Source: a candidate division TM6 bacterium GW2011_GWE2_41_16 (GTDB lineage Bacteria > Babelota > Babeliae > Babelales > Babelaceae). From it: a DNA stretch of 64,000 bases. The stretch covers positions 59,754 to 123,753 of the forward strand of contig LCAT01000001.1 of assembly GCA_000996695.1 (NCBI GenBank), in the 5' to 3' direction. Both the position numbers and the translations under genes were made by a program. How positions within the stretch are numbered: the first letter of the stretch is position 1; every line of letters begins with the position of its first letter. Positions 8,846 through 17,323 of the stretch are shown piece by piece. A model generated the notes under the pieces. It had not been told where the DNA came from. It did no database searches and was given only the letters and a program-made list of their open reading frames with translations.

Positions 8846-10036
8846 TTACTCAATAATTTCTGTTACGACACCGGAACCAACCGTTCTGCCACCCTCACGG
8901 ATTGCAAAACGACCGTCTTTTTCCATAGCGATCGAAGTGATAAGCTCAACTGACAACTCAACGTTGTCACCTGGCATTACCATTTCGCGACCAGCAGGCA
9001 ATGATACCACGCCAGTAACGTCCGTTGTTCTGAAATAGAACTGTGGACGATATCCGCCAAAGAATGGGCTATGACGGCCACCTTCATCTTTGGATAAGAT
9101 GTACACTTGGCATTTGAATTTCTTGTGTGGTTTTACAGATCCCACTTTTGCAAGAACCATGCCACGTTCAATTTCTTCTTTCTTGGTACCACGCATCAAC
9201 AGACCAACGTTATCACCAGCAGTACCTTCATCCAGAGTCTTTCTGAACATTTCAATACCGGTGATTATTGTTTTGTAGTTTGCGCCAAGCCCAAGAACTT
9301 CAACTTCTTCGCCTACTTTTACGCGGCCGCGTTCAATACGACCGGTAGCAACCGTACCACGACCAGAAATAGTAAACACGCCTTCGCAAGCCATCAAGAA
9401 AGGCTTATCAACTTCGCGTTTTGGTTCTGGAATGTAGGTATCTAAGGCATCCATCAGCTTTAAAATTGATTGCGTGCCGAGTTCACTATCTTCGCCCTGA
9501 AGAGCCTTGAGAGCCGATCCGCGAATAACTGGAGTTTTGTCACCAGGAAAGTCGTACTTGGTGAGAAGCTCTCTAATTTCTTCTTCAACCATGTCAACCA
9601 TCTCTGAATCATCCACCATATCAACCTTGTTAAGGTATACAACGATGTATGGAACGCCAACGTTTTTAGCAAGCAAGATATGCTCACGCGTTTGAGGCAT
9701 TGCGCCGTCAGCAGCAGAAACAACCAAAATTGCGCCATCCATTTGCGCAGCACCGGTGATCATGTTTTTCACATAGTCAGCATGGCCTGGACAGTCGATG
9801 TGAGCGTAGTGACGCTTGTCTGTTTCGTACTCAACGTGCGAAATAGCAATCGTAATACCACGTTCTTTTTCTTCAGGTGCTTTGTCGATTTGGTCAAAAC
9901 GTTGTGCTTCTGCCAAACCTCTTTTTGCAAGAACCGTTGTGATAGCTGCAGTCAAAGTCGTTTTGCCATGGTCAACGTGACCAATGGTTCCGACGTTTAA
10001 GTGCGGCTTCTTACGGTCAAATACGCCCTTTGCCAT
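8846..10036 (-). CDS. tuf: Elongation factor Tu
   Basis: The 396-aa GTPase delivers aminoacyl-tRNA to the ribosome. G motifs are visible: [11 protein letters not shown] (P-loop), [12 protein letters not shown] (switch II), NKVDMVDD (NKxD) and a SAL motif, followed by the two beta-barrel domains. The start at 10036 has AGGAG six nucleotides upstream; the frame extends upstream to 10093 but through the intergenic repeat. Only one tuf copy is in this window. It follows fusA in str-operon order. Confidence 0.98.
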   Translation of the reverse strand: MAKGVFDRKKPHLNVGTIGHVDHGKTTLTAAITTVLAKRGLAEAQRFDQIDKAPEEKERGITIAISHVEYETDKRHYAHIDCPGHADYVKNMITGAAQMDGAILVVSAADGAMPQTREHILLAKNVGVPYIVVYLNKVDMVDDSEMVDMVEEEIRELLTKYDFPGDKTPVIRGSALKALQGEDSELGTQSILKLMDALDTYIPEPKREVDKPFLMACEGVFTISGRGTVATGRIERGRVKVGEEVEVLGLGANYKTIITGIEMFRKTLDEGTAGDNVGLLMRGTKKEEIERGMVLAKVGSVKPHKKFKCQVYILSKDEGGRHSPFFGGYRPQFYFRTTDVTGVVSLPAGREMVMPGDNVELSVELITSIAMEKDGRFAIREGGRTVGSGVVTEIIE

Positions 10037-10057
10037 AAAAACTCCTAAAATGGAATT

Positions 10058-10162
10058 ACCACTATAGCGAAACTCACTTAGACTTGCCCACATGTATGTG
10101 CGAAAATACTGTAATAATCGTATATTTCACTAATGCACATGAGCGGGCCAAAATAGCGCCTG
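10058..10162 (-). repeat. Intergenic ~105-bp repeat copy (reverse orientation)
   Basis: Almost the whole fusA-tuf spacer is a copy of the interspersed repeat. Read on the minus strand it contains GGCCCGCTCATGTGCATTAG near one end and AAGTGAGTTTCGCTATAGT at the other, the same end motifs as the copies near 23.1, 29.0 and 50.3 kb. The palindromic ATGGC-GCCAT head is not clear in this copy. The tuf Shine-Dalgarno sequence lies just outside it. Confidence 0.65.
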
Positions 10163-10181
10163 CTATAAAACATTAAAACTA

Positions 10182-12257
10182 TTACTTCTTCTGAGACGCT
10201 ACCAAAGACTCCTGAACATTTTTTGGAGTCTCTCTGTAACACTCAAACTCCATCGTGTAGCTCGCACGGCCTTTAGTCATACTACGCAATTGCGTTGCAT
10301 AACCGAACATTTCAGCAAGAGGAACCTCTGCTAAAACGATGCTATTACCATTACGAGACTCCATCCCCAATATTCTTCCGCGTCGCGAGTTCAAATCACC
10401 CATAACATCGCCCATGTAATCTTCAGGAGTTTCAACTTCAACCTTCATTATCGGTTCAAGCAGTACCGGATCGGCCTTAGAAACACCTTCTTTAAACGCA
10501 AGCGATGCTGCAACTTGGAAAGCCATTTCAGATGAGTCGACATCGTGATACGAACCATCCGTCAAGGTTGCTTTCATATCAACGACGGGATATCCACCCA
10601 AAACGCCGTTATTTATTGCTTCTTTTAATCCTTTTTCGACCGCAGGAATATACTCACGCGGAACCGTTCCACCAACAACATCGTTAACAAATTCAAATCC
10701 TTTGCCACGCTCTTGCGGTTCAAACGTTATCCACACATGACCATACTGACCACGTCCACCAGACTGACGAATAAATTTACCTTCAGCTTCAACAAGCTTT
10801 CTGATGGTTTCTTTGTACGCAACTTCAAGTTTACCTTGAGTAACTTCAACCTTATGCTCACGTTTTAAACGATCAACCATAATTTCGAGGTGTAACTCGC
10901 CCATACCCTTGATAACAGTTTGGCCTGTTTCTTTGTCATATGAGAAGTAAAAAGAAGGATCTTCTTGAGACAATTTGCGTAAACCAAGCGTCATTTTTTC
11001 ATAATCGCTCTTGCTCTTTGGCTCAACCGAAGCTGAAATAACAGGAGCAGGAATGTCTATTTTTTCAAGTAAAATGGGATGATCTTCGCTACAAATCGTA
11101 TCACCGGTCATTGGATCTTTAAGACCAACGACACCACCGATATCACCTGCACATAACTCCGAAATATCTTCACGCTTGTCAGCATGGAATCGAACCAAGC
11201 GACTTACGCGTTCTTTGTTGCCTTTTGTCGAGTTATACACATACGATCCCGCTTTAAGCGTTCCCGAATATACACGCACGAAAGCAAGCAATCCTACAAA
11301 AGGATCGGTCATAACTTTAAAAACAAGACCAGAGAATTCTGCACTTGGATCAGCAGGACGGGCTTCCATTTTACCGGTAGCCAATATTTCACCTTCAATA
11401 GGCGGAATATCAAGCGGTGATGGCAAATAATCAACCACACCATCAAGCATCAATTGTACACCTTTATTTTTGAAGGCGCTTCCACAGAATGCAGGTACAA
11501 CTTTACGTTCGACAGTTCCCTTACGTAAAGCCGCTTTTACTTCTGGTACTGTTATTTCTTGTTCATTTAAAAATTTATCAGCAAGCGCTTCATCAAAATC
11601 ACATGCTTTTTCAACAATACGATTATACAAAACGTCTACTTGTTCTTTGTATTCATCAGGAATAGCATGTTCTTCAGGTTTCGCGCCATATTTATCATCA
11701 CTTTTGAACACAAACATGCGTCGTGACAACACATCAATAATGGCATTAAAATCTTCTGACAAGCCAATTTGCATTTGCATAGCAATGGCATTTGCTTTGA
11801 GTTTTTTATTAATATCATCAACCACGCGCGCAAAATCTGCACCAACGCGATCAAGTTTATTAACAAAAATTATGCGGGGCACGCGATAACGATTCGCTTG
11901 GCGCCACACGGTTTCGGATTGAGGCTGAACGCCACCAACACCACAGAAGACCGCTACCACACCATCAAGCACACGCAAAGATCGACCAACTTCAATGGTA
12001 AAGTCCACGTGGCCTGGGGTATCAATAATATTGATATGATGACCAGCCCATACGCAACTTACCGCTGCTGACTGAATCGTAATACCACGTTCACGTTCTT
12101 GTTCCATCCAATCAGTTGTTGTTTCTCCCTCGTGAACTTCTCCGATTTTGTGGGTCACACCGGTATAAAACAAAATACGCTCGGTGACTGTCGTCTTACC
12201 CGAGTCTATATGCGCCGCTATACCAATATTACGATATTTCTGTAAGGGAACACTCAT
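10182..12257 (-). CDS. fusA: Elongation factor G
   Basis: This 691-aa translocase GTPase starts [21 protein letters not shown] motifs are [28 protein letters not shown] and [10 protein letters not shown], followed by domains II to V, with the domain IV loop region ([15 protein letters not shown]) and a typical C terminus. It catalyses ribosome translocation. AAAGG precedes the ATG. It lies between rpsG and tuf, as in the str operon. Confidence 0.98.
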   Translation of the reverse strand: MSVPLQKYRNIGIAAHIDSGKTTVTERILFYTGVTHKIGEVHEGETTTDWMEQERERGITIQSAAVSCVWAGHHINIIDTPGHVDFTIEVGRSLRVLDGVVAVFCGVGGVQPQSETVWRQANRYRVPRIIFVNKLDRVGADFARVVDDINKKLKANAIAMQMQIGLSEDFNAIIDVLSRRMFVFKSDDKYGAKPEEHAIPDEYKEQVDVLYNRIVEKACDFDEALADKFLNEQEITVPEVKAALRKGTVERKVVPAFCGSAFKNKGVQLMLDGVVDYLPSPLDIPPIEGEILATGKMEARPADPSAEFSGLVFKVMTDPFVGLLAFVRVYSGTLKAGSYVYNSTKGNKERVSRLVRFHADKREDISELCAGDIGGVVGLKDPMTGDTICSEDHPILLEKIDIPAPVISASVEPKSKSDYEKMTLGLRKLSQEDPSFYFSYDKETGQTVIKGMGELHLEIMVDRLKREHKVEVTQGKLEVAYKETIRKLVEAEGKFIRQSGGRGQYGHVWITFEPQERGKGFEFVNDVVGGTVPREYIPAVEKGLKEAINNGVLGGYPVVDMKATLTDGSYHDVDSSEMAFQVAASLAFKEGVSKADPVLLEPIMKVEVETPEDYMGDVMGDLNSRRGRILGMESRNGNSIVLAEVPLAEMFGYATQLRSMTKGRASYTMEFECYRETPKNVQESLVASQKK

Positions 12258-12293
12258 ATCAACCTTTACCTTCTCAAATCAATGTGCTTATCA

Positions 12294-12773
12294 CTACCAT
12301 GCAAAATGTGAAAATGCTCTGTTAGATTCAGCCATTTTATGCACATCTGTACGTTTTTTAATAGCATTTCCACGGCCTTCAAAAGCTTCTAAAAGCTCGT
12401 TACCCAAACGTAAACCCATGGTTTTGTCTGGACGAACTTTAGCTGCGTTGATAAGCCAACGATATGCTAAGCCACGGCCACGATGTGGGGTAACTTCAGC
12501 AGGCACTTGGAAAACGCCACCGCCAACACGACGAGGTTTAACTTCAATCTGTGGAGTTACGCGCTCAAGAGCTTTTTCGAAAACTTCATAAGCTTTTTCA
12601 TCATTGCCAACTTTTTTAGCAATGACATCCATAGCTTCATACACAATGCGACGAGCAGCATTTTTTTTGCCGCGCCACATAACAATGTTGATAAATTTTT
12701 GAATAATTTCTGATCCAAAACGTGGGTCTACACCAACATCACGGATAAAATTAACGGATTTACGACGTGCCAT
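12294..12773 (-). CDS. rpsG: 30S ribosomal protein S7
   Basis: The 159-aa protein has the S7 signature around DPRFGSEIIQKFINIVMWRG and the C-terminal KRTDVHKMAESNRAFSHFAW. S7 nucleates assembly of the 16S 3' major domain. In E. coli it represses the str operon. Order rpsL-rpsG-fusA is conserved. Confidence 0.97.
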   Translation of the reverse strand: MARRKSVNFIRDVGVDPRFGSEIIQKFINIVMWRGKKNAARRIVYEAMDVIAKKVGNDEKAYEVFEKALERVTPQIEVKPRRVGGGVFQVPAEVTPHRGRGLAYRWLINAAKVRPDKTMGLRLGNELLEAFEGRGNAIKKRTDVHKMAESNRAFSHFAW

Positions 12774-12793
12774 ATTTTAACCTTCTTTAGTTT

Positions 12794-13171
12794 TTACTGC
12801 TTTTTAGGGCGTTTAGCACCGTAGCGCGAACGACCTTGACGTCTATTTTCAACACCCGCGGTATCAAGAACACCACGAATAATATGATATTTTACACCTG
12901 GAAGATCGGGCACGCGGCCGCCACGAACAAGAACCACAGAGTGTTCTTGAAGGTTGTGACCTTCACCCGGAATGTATGCGGTAATTTCGATTCCCGTGGA
13001 TAACTTCACACGAGCAACCTTACGCAAAGCTGAGTTAGGTTTTTTTGGTGTTGTCGTGAACACACGAGTACATACACCACGCACCTGCGGCTTCTGCTTC
13101 ATTGCAGGGCTCTTAGATTTATACTTTGGCTTTGTTCGTCCATGACGAACAAGTTGATTGATAGTAGGCAT
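12794..13171 (-). CDS. rpsL: 30S ribosomal protein S12
   Basis: From ATG 13171 the product is 125 aa, starting [20 protein letters not shown]. The decoding-centre loops [16 protein letters not shown] and [20 protein letters not shown] are intact, including the lysine where streptomycin resistance mutations occur. An AGGA lies nine nucleotides upstream. The longer frame to 13258 adds residues foreign to S12. This is the first gene of the ribosomal cluster. Confidence 0.97.
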   Translation of the reverse strand: MPTINQLVRHGRTKPKYKSKSPAMKQKPQVRGVCTRVFTTTPKKPNSALRKVARVKLSTGIEITAYIPGEGHNLQEHSVVLVRGGRVPDLPGVKYHIIRGVLDTAGVENRRQGRSRYGAKRPKKQ

Positions 13172-13320
13172 TGCACCAAATCCTAAAAATTGTAGAAGGT
13201 AAACATTATCGTTCAAACGTAAACGGGTACATGCATTTTGCATCCCAGAAGGCACCATCTGCGAACATCGCAGGCGAACTGCACACGTGGTTACGTACTT
13301 TTCTACGAAAACTGCTTGTT

Positions 13321-13348
13321 ATTGTACATTTTTCATCATTTTTTGCAA
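13321..13348 (-). promoter_or_regulatory. Predicted promoter of the rpsL cluster
   Basis: Read on the minus strand, TTGCAA (13343-13348) is followed after 16 bp by TACAAT (13321-13326). This is a reasonable sigma-70 type -35/-10 pair placed about 150 bp upstream of rpsL. It is the best candidate for driving the long ribosomal cluster. Motif only; no experimental basis. Confidence 0.4.
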
Positions 13349-13372
13349 GTAGAACCAAACTTTGTGTACGAT
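13343..13372 (+). promoter_or_regulatory. Predicted promoter of rseP
   Basis: On the plus strand TTGCAA (13343-13348) is followed after 18 bp by TACGAT (13367-13372), upstream of rseP. Because TTGCAA is its own reverse complement, the same hexamer could serve as the -35 of both divergent promoters. Motif only. Confidence 0.3.
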
Positions 13373-13428
13373 AAAGAAAGCGTTTTTGTTCTAGTATATC
13401 TTCTATCGCGACCTCAAAGGAGCCATAC

Positions 13429-14574
13429 GTGTCTATCTTGTCGATTCTTAATACTCTTACCGCTACCGCCCTCGGACTGTTCGGATTTGGTCTATTTATT
13501 GCGATACACGAATTTGGGCATTTTTTCTTCTGTAAACTTTTTAATGTCTTAACTCCGACATTTTCTATCGGGTTTGGTCCAAAACTTTTGTCAAAAAAAA
13601 TAGGCGACACGCTGTTTACCCTTTCTCTGATCCCCTTGGGCGGATATGTAGAGATTGCCGGCAACGAAGAGGTTGGTCAGGGCGAACAAAAAGAGTCTGC
13701 TCGAGCAGACGAGCGATCTTTTAAAACAAAAAAAACGTATCAAAAAGTGTTGATCATGAGCGGTGGCATTCTTGCTAACCTCGTCTTTGCATATGCGGTA
13801 CTGTTCTTTTTGTTTATCTGGGGCGCACCTGCATCAAAACTTTTATCGCCCTATGCACTTACCACAACGGTAGAAAAAGTACTGCCTGCAAGCGAAAAAA
13901 TCAGTGCCAGCGCTTTGCACGAAAAAGATATCATCGTGTCTATTGATGGAACTGTGGTAGAAAACAACCCAGAACTTCTCGTAACAGTGATTGCAAAAAA
14001 CGATAAGCCCGAAGTTCAAGTGGAAGTTCTGCGAGACAACCAAAAAATAATGCTGACCGAAAAACTCAATGAATGTACGCCCGGTAAAAAATATCTTGCC
14101 GTGTCACTAAAGACAGTAGCCGTTAAACCGCTTGCGATACCTGCAGCCTTTATGGCAGCAAACAATACGTTTGCACGGCTATCGGGACTTATCGTATCTG
14201 CACTCAAACAACTGTGTGCTCAGCGTACGCTTGAGGGCGCTGGTGGACCACTGCGCATTTTATCTGAAACTATCAAAACGGCGCGTACAAGCTTGTTACT
14301 TTTTCTTTTGTTGCTTGCATTCTTGAGCATCAACTTAGCGTTGATCAATCTTATTCCGCTGCCCATCTTTGACGGCGGACAAATCATCACCATTCTGATC
14401 GAAAAACTTATTGGTCGTGAACTGCCCGATAAAGCACGCATGGGCATACACCTGACCAGTTGGGCAATGATTTTGTTACTGCTGGCATACTTAACATACA
14501 AAGACTTTAATGCGCTATTCCCTAATATCAAAAAAAATGTCGTGCAGTTGGTGCACAAAATTAGAGTGGCATAA
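13429..14574 (+). CDS. rseP: RIP/site-2 zinc metalloprotease (RseP/YaeL family)
   Basis: This 381-aa membrane protease has the HExxH zinc motif in the first transmembrane helix (HEFGH, residues 27-31), a central PDZ-like region (about 150-240) and the second catalytic motif in NLIPLPIFDGGQ, whose Asp is the third zinc ligand. Family members cut membrane-bound anti-sigma factors and remnant signal peptides. The start is GTG at 13429, six nucleotides after AAAGGAG. It diverges from rpsL and ends at a strong terminator. Length is slightly below the E. coli 450 aa, consistent with a single PDZ domain. Confidence 0.93.
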   Translation: MSILSILNTLTATALGLFGFGLFIAIHEFGHFFFCKLFNVLTPTFSIGFGPKLLSKKIGDTLFTLSLIPLGGYVEIAGNEEVGQGEQKESARADERSFKTKKTYQKVLIMSGGILANLVFAYAVLFFLFIWGAPASKLLSPYALTTTVEKVLPASEKISASALHEKDIIVSIDGTVVENNPELLVTVIAKNDKPEVQVEVLRDNQKIMLTEKLNECTPGKKYLAVSLKTVAVKPLAIPAAFMAANNTFARLSGLIVSALKQLCAQRTLEGAGGPLRILSETIKTARTSLLLFLLLLAFLSINLALINLIPLPIFDGGQIITILIEKLIGRELPDKARMGIHLTSWAMILLLLAYLTYKDFNALFPNIKKNVVQLVHKIRVA

Positions 14575-14594
14575 AAAATTATCGAACAAAAAAA

Positions 14595-14620
14595 ACCTCG
14601 GGTAAAACCGGGGTCTTTTT
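14595..14620 (+). terminator. Rho-independent terminator after rseP
   Basis: A 7-bp stem (ACCTCGG / CCGGGGT, with one G-U) and a GTAAAA loop are followed by CTTTTT. The same 29-nt sequence recurs in opposite orientation at 51.0 kb. Confidence 0.85.
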
Positions 14621-14645
14621 GTTACCTGCCAGTACTGGATGCGCA

Positions 14646-14686
14646 GGAATAAAAGAGGAGGGCTTTTGACCCTCCTCTTTTATTCC
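14646..14686. terminator. Bidirectional terminator between rseP and the secreted-protein cluster
   Basis: A perfect 17-bp inverted repeat (14646-14662 with 14670-14686) encloses a 7-nt loop. Stem ends are A/T-rich, so it can end transcription in either direction. It most likely serves the minus-strand gene ending at 14722. Confidence 0.85.
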
Positions 14687-14721
14687 AAAAAACTAGCGTG
14701 TTTACACGATGCTTGTTTAAT

Positions 14722-15342
14722 TTAGTTACCACCCCTTATTAATCCAGGTCCCATGTGATGGACTTCTGGATTAATGGTGATTTTAACATCGTCTAAGTTT
14801 CCATGTACAACCATGCCATACTTTTTATCCCAATCTGCTTGGGCCTTACGACATTCTCTGTTGTAATCTGCTTGCACAGTTCCCATTGCTATTTGTTTCA
14901 TGTCACATCGTGGCCTTTGGTCATTGATAAGCGGTTTGTCCGGCTTGGTACTTTTGTTAGGCTCTGGGGCATTAATTTGAACGGGCTCGGAAGTTCCTAC
15001 TACACCAGAAGAATGGATAAGTACATAAAATGTACTTGCTTTTTGATCTCCTGCTTTCCATGGAAATGGCATAGCGTGTTTAAGTGCAAATTTATTTGGA
15101 TTTTCTTCTTCATACACCCTGATTACCGCCAAGTCACTTGCAGGAATTTTTATCTCAGCCTTTTTCATTCCGGGCACCATTGTCATATGGTTTTTTATAC
15201 CCAAGCCGTGAGCATCTATCTCAATCTTTGCTGCTTGTTTTTTCTGATTATCCACATTAACGATGATATCGGAACAATGGATCACTCCACCGGTAAGCAG
15301 CAGCGCTACGGCTGCTAAAGAAAATTGTGTAAATTTATTCAT
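14722..15342 (-). CDS. Secreted protein, MNKFTQFSL tandem family member 1
   Basis: No known family recognised. The 206-aa product starts with a signal peptide (MNKFTQFSLAAVALLLTGG) with likely cleavage near HCS-D. The first 105 residues are almost the same as in the next upstream gene (15391-15945): both have DIIVNVDNQKKQAAKIEIDA and an RVYEEE motif. The remainder diverges, apart from a shared DQRP/GQRP stretch. The mature part looks beta-rich. AAGGGAGG precedes the ATG. It probably acts outside the cytoplasm. The gene is separate from its neighbours, each with its own nearly identical upstream sequence. Confidence 0.8.
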   Translation of the reverse strand: MNKFTQFSLAAVALLLTGGVIHCSDIIVNVDNQKKQAAKIEIDAHGLGIKNHMTMVPGMKKAEIKIPASDLAVIRVYEEENPNKFALKHAMPFPWKAGDQKASTFYVLIHSSGVVGTSEPVQINAPEPNKSTKPDKPLINDQRPRCDMKQIAMGTVQADYNRECRKAQADWDKKYGMVVHGNLDDVKITINPEVHHMGPGLIRGGN

Positions 15343-15390
15343 GAAAGCCTCCCTTTTATTTATGGTCTAATTTTATCTAAAATAGCGTGA

Positions 15391-15945
15391 TTAATTTGAA
15401 CCATTACCTCTATATAAAAGAATTTCTCCTCCGCGCTGCCAAGGCTTGACCTCTAGGCTGCCCATTTCACCAGGACGCTCTCCGCTAGGAATACCATTAC
15501 GTCCGTAAGAATCCTTGCCGCAATAGGGTGGGCAAATCTGTATATGTTTCATCCCGTGACCTGGTCTTTGGCCATCAACTGGCATAATAGTTTCAAACGG
15601 TGGAAGATCATACTTTAGAGTTAAATTGTAGGTACTTGCTTCTTGATTACCCATCTTCCATGGTTCAAATTTTTTAGTATCCTTCAGAACAAATTTTCCT
15701 GGACTTTCTTCTTCATAAACTCTAATTGCCGCCAAATCGTTACCCCTAATCTCTATCAGCTTTTTTGTCATTCCGGGCACCATCGTTGTATGGTTTTTTA
15801 TACCCAAACCGTGAGCATCAATCTCAATCTTTGCTGCCTGTTTTTTCTGATTGTCCACGTTCACTATGATATCGGAACATTGCACGATACCACCGGTAAG
15901 CAGCAGCGCAACGGCTGCTAGAGAAAATTGTGTAAATTTGTTCAT
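15391..15945 (-). CDS. Secreted protein, MNKFTQFSL tandem family member 2
   Basis: The 184-aa paralogue of the preceding gene has the same signal peptide and N-terminal half (residues 1-105) but a different C terminus (HGMKHIQICPPYCGKDSYGRN), rich in Gly, Pro and Arg. The gene and about 55 bp of its upstream region are close to identical to the 14722-15342 gene, so a tandem duplication followed by C-terminal divergence is likely. Function unknown; extracytoplasmic by its signal sequence. Confidence 0.8.
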   Translation of the reverse strand: MNKFTQFSLAAVALLLTGGIVQCSDIIVNVDNQKKQAAKIEIDAHGLGIKNHTTMVPGMTKKLIEIRGNDLAAIRVYEEESPGKFVLKDTKKFEPWKMGNQEASTYNLTLKYDLPPFETIMPVDGQRPGHGMKHIQICPPYCGKDSYGRNGIPSGERPGEMGSLEVKPWQRGGEILLYRGNGSN

Positions 15946-15994
15946 GAGAACCTCCCTTTTATTTATGGTCTAATTTTATCTAAAAATGGCGTGA

Positions 15995-16348
15995 TTAATT
16001 GGAATCACCGCGCAAAACAGCCCGTCCACCATGCATGATCCTGTCATTTTCGACAATACCACGGCCATCTTCTCTAATAGTGTAAATAAACCGTTCGAAC
16101 TGCGGCTTGTATACGCTTACAAGCGTCCCATCAGCATTTTTTATACCAATTTCAACTACATCACTATATCGTCCAGAACCATAAAGTGGCGGAGTAATCG
16201 TGACATCTTCACTCTTACCATTAGCATGCGTAATGTGTACGGTTTTTGCTTGTTTTGAGAAATTGAAAATTGTGCCGTCCGCACATCGCAATGCACCAAC
16301 CGAAAACAACGTTATAGCTACCAAAGAAAATTGTGTAAATTTATTCAT
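15995..16348 (-). CDS. Secreted protein, MNKFTQFSL tandem family member 3 (short, divergent)
   Basis: The 117-aa protein opens with the same MNKFTQFSL signal start, but after the predicted cleavage site (LRCAD) the sequence differs from the two paralogues. It retains a similar layout: a short beta-rich domain beginning TIFNFSKQAKTVHITHANGK. A GAGG precedes the ATG. Probably an older member of the same tandem family. Function unknown. Confidence 0.75.
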   Translation of the reverse strand: MNKFTQFSLVAITLFSVGALRCADGTIFNFSKQAKTVHITHANGKSEDVTITPPLYGSGRYSDVVEIGIKNADGTLVSVYKPQFERFIYTIREDGRGIVENDRIMHGGRAVLRGDSN

Positions 16349-16448
16349 TGAGAACCTCCTTTAAAATTAAGATGATAAAAAATAATTGCTATTATAAATA
16401 ATAAATGGGGGGGGTGAAAAAGCAAGAGTTGAGATAAAAAAGTGTTTT

Positions 16449-16515
16449 AACATGCTCAAACAAAATCACTGTTTCCGCAATATGATCACACTATTCGCAT
16501 TATTTTGGTGTGCAA
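16449..16515 (+). repeat. Degenerate fragment of the ~105-bp intergenic repeat
   Basis: The stretch ATGCTCAAACAAAATCACTG and, further on, GATCACACTATTCGCAT resembles the middle of the interspersed repeat (compare 50289-50338). Both ends are lost or unrecognisable. It lies in the 300-bp gap between rplM and the secreted-protein family, which otherwise holds an AT-rich stretch with a run of eight G at about 16409 and no gene. Confidence 0.4.
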
Positions 16516-16560
16516 AATTTTTATAAAAAACTTATGAAAAAGCGTCTTCAACACACGCAA

Positions 16561-16593
16561 AAAAAGACCTGGTTTTTTAGACCAGATCTTTTT
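16561..16593 (-). terminator. Terminator of rplM
   Basis: The 12-bp inverted repeat (AAAAAGACCTGG with CCAGATCTTTTT) pairs fully on the minus-strand RNA, with one G-U, and is followed there by a U-run. Confidence 0.8.
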
Positions 16594-16653
16594 TATTTTC
16601 TTCTAACTGAAAACACGTGTTACAATTTTTATTGCAACAACAATGTTTGAGCG

Positions 16654-17085
16654 TTACGCAACTTTAGCAACCTGCGCTTTATGTGGATGCTCAGGTCCTG
16701 CATAAATCTTGAGACGACGGAGCTGTGCGCGTGATTGCTTTGTTTTTGCAAGCATGCCCTTTACAGCGTGGCGCAAAATTTCGTCAGGGTGGCGCTTCAT
16801 CATGTCCTTAGCTGACAGACTTTTTTGTCCGCCGATCCAGCCGGTGTACCAGATGTACTCTTTGTCTTCCATCTTATCGCCCGTAAAGACAACTTTTTCC
16901 GCATTAACTACAACCACGTAGTGGCCGGCATCAGCATGCGGAGTGTATTCTGGGTGGTCTTTGCCACGAAGCTTGTCTGCAATTTCTGTTGCAAGACGGC
17001 CAACGATTTTACCTTCGGCATCGATGACGTGCCAGTGTGGATCAAAGTCTGCTTGTTTTGGTGTAAATGAGCGATTCATGTCCAT
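16654..17085 (-). CDS. rplM: 50S ribosomal protein L13
   Basis: The core is clearly L13: WHVIDAEGKIVGRLATEIAD, then GDHYVVVVNAEKVVFTGDK-like sequence and LRHAVKGMLAKTKQSRAQLR. ATG 17085 gives 143 aa, the family length, and has AAAGAAG upstream. A frame open to TTG at 17118 is probably artefactual; ATG 17079 is a further alternative. L13 is an early 50S assembly protein. Its usual partner rpsI (S9) does not follow, because a terminator comes next. Confidence 0.95.
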   Translation of the reverse strand: MDMNRSFTPKQADFDPHWHVIDAEGKIVGRLATEIADKLRGKDHPEYTPHADAGHYVVVVNAEKVVFTGDKMEDKEYIWYTGWIGGQKSLSAKDMMKRHPDEILRHAVKGMLAKTKQSRAQLRRLKIYAGPEHPHKAQVAKVA

Positions 17086-17172
17086 GGAAAAACTTCTTTC
17101 GAATCGATTTAACAGCAAAGCCAGTGTTAGCTCGCTTAAATATATTTCCTATTTCTAAGACTATTTGACCAC

Positions 17173-17213
17173 GCATGCACAGAGTTTAGCGAACTTCGCT
17201 ATATTTGAACGGG
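17173..17213 (+). repeat. Fragment (3' end) of the ~105-bp intergenic repeat
   Basis: GCATGCACAGAGTTTAGCGA then ACTTCGCTATA matches the terminal third of the repeat (compare 29068-29101). Lies in the rplM / nhaC divergent spacer. Confidence 0.5.
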
Positions 17214-17323
17214 GCGTTCAATATTTAACTTTTGTCGAAAAACAATGCACACTAAGGCAAAATATGATCTTTAGGATAAGAAAAAAAGGCTTATCCGTCA
17301 ACCGTAACCCATAAGGAGTTTTT

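Noticed and set aside
13206..13664. 152-codon minus-strand frame overlapping rseP
   Set aside because: It runs through the rpsL-rseP promoter region and antisense to rseP; no motif.
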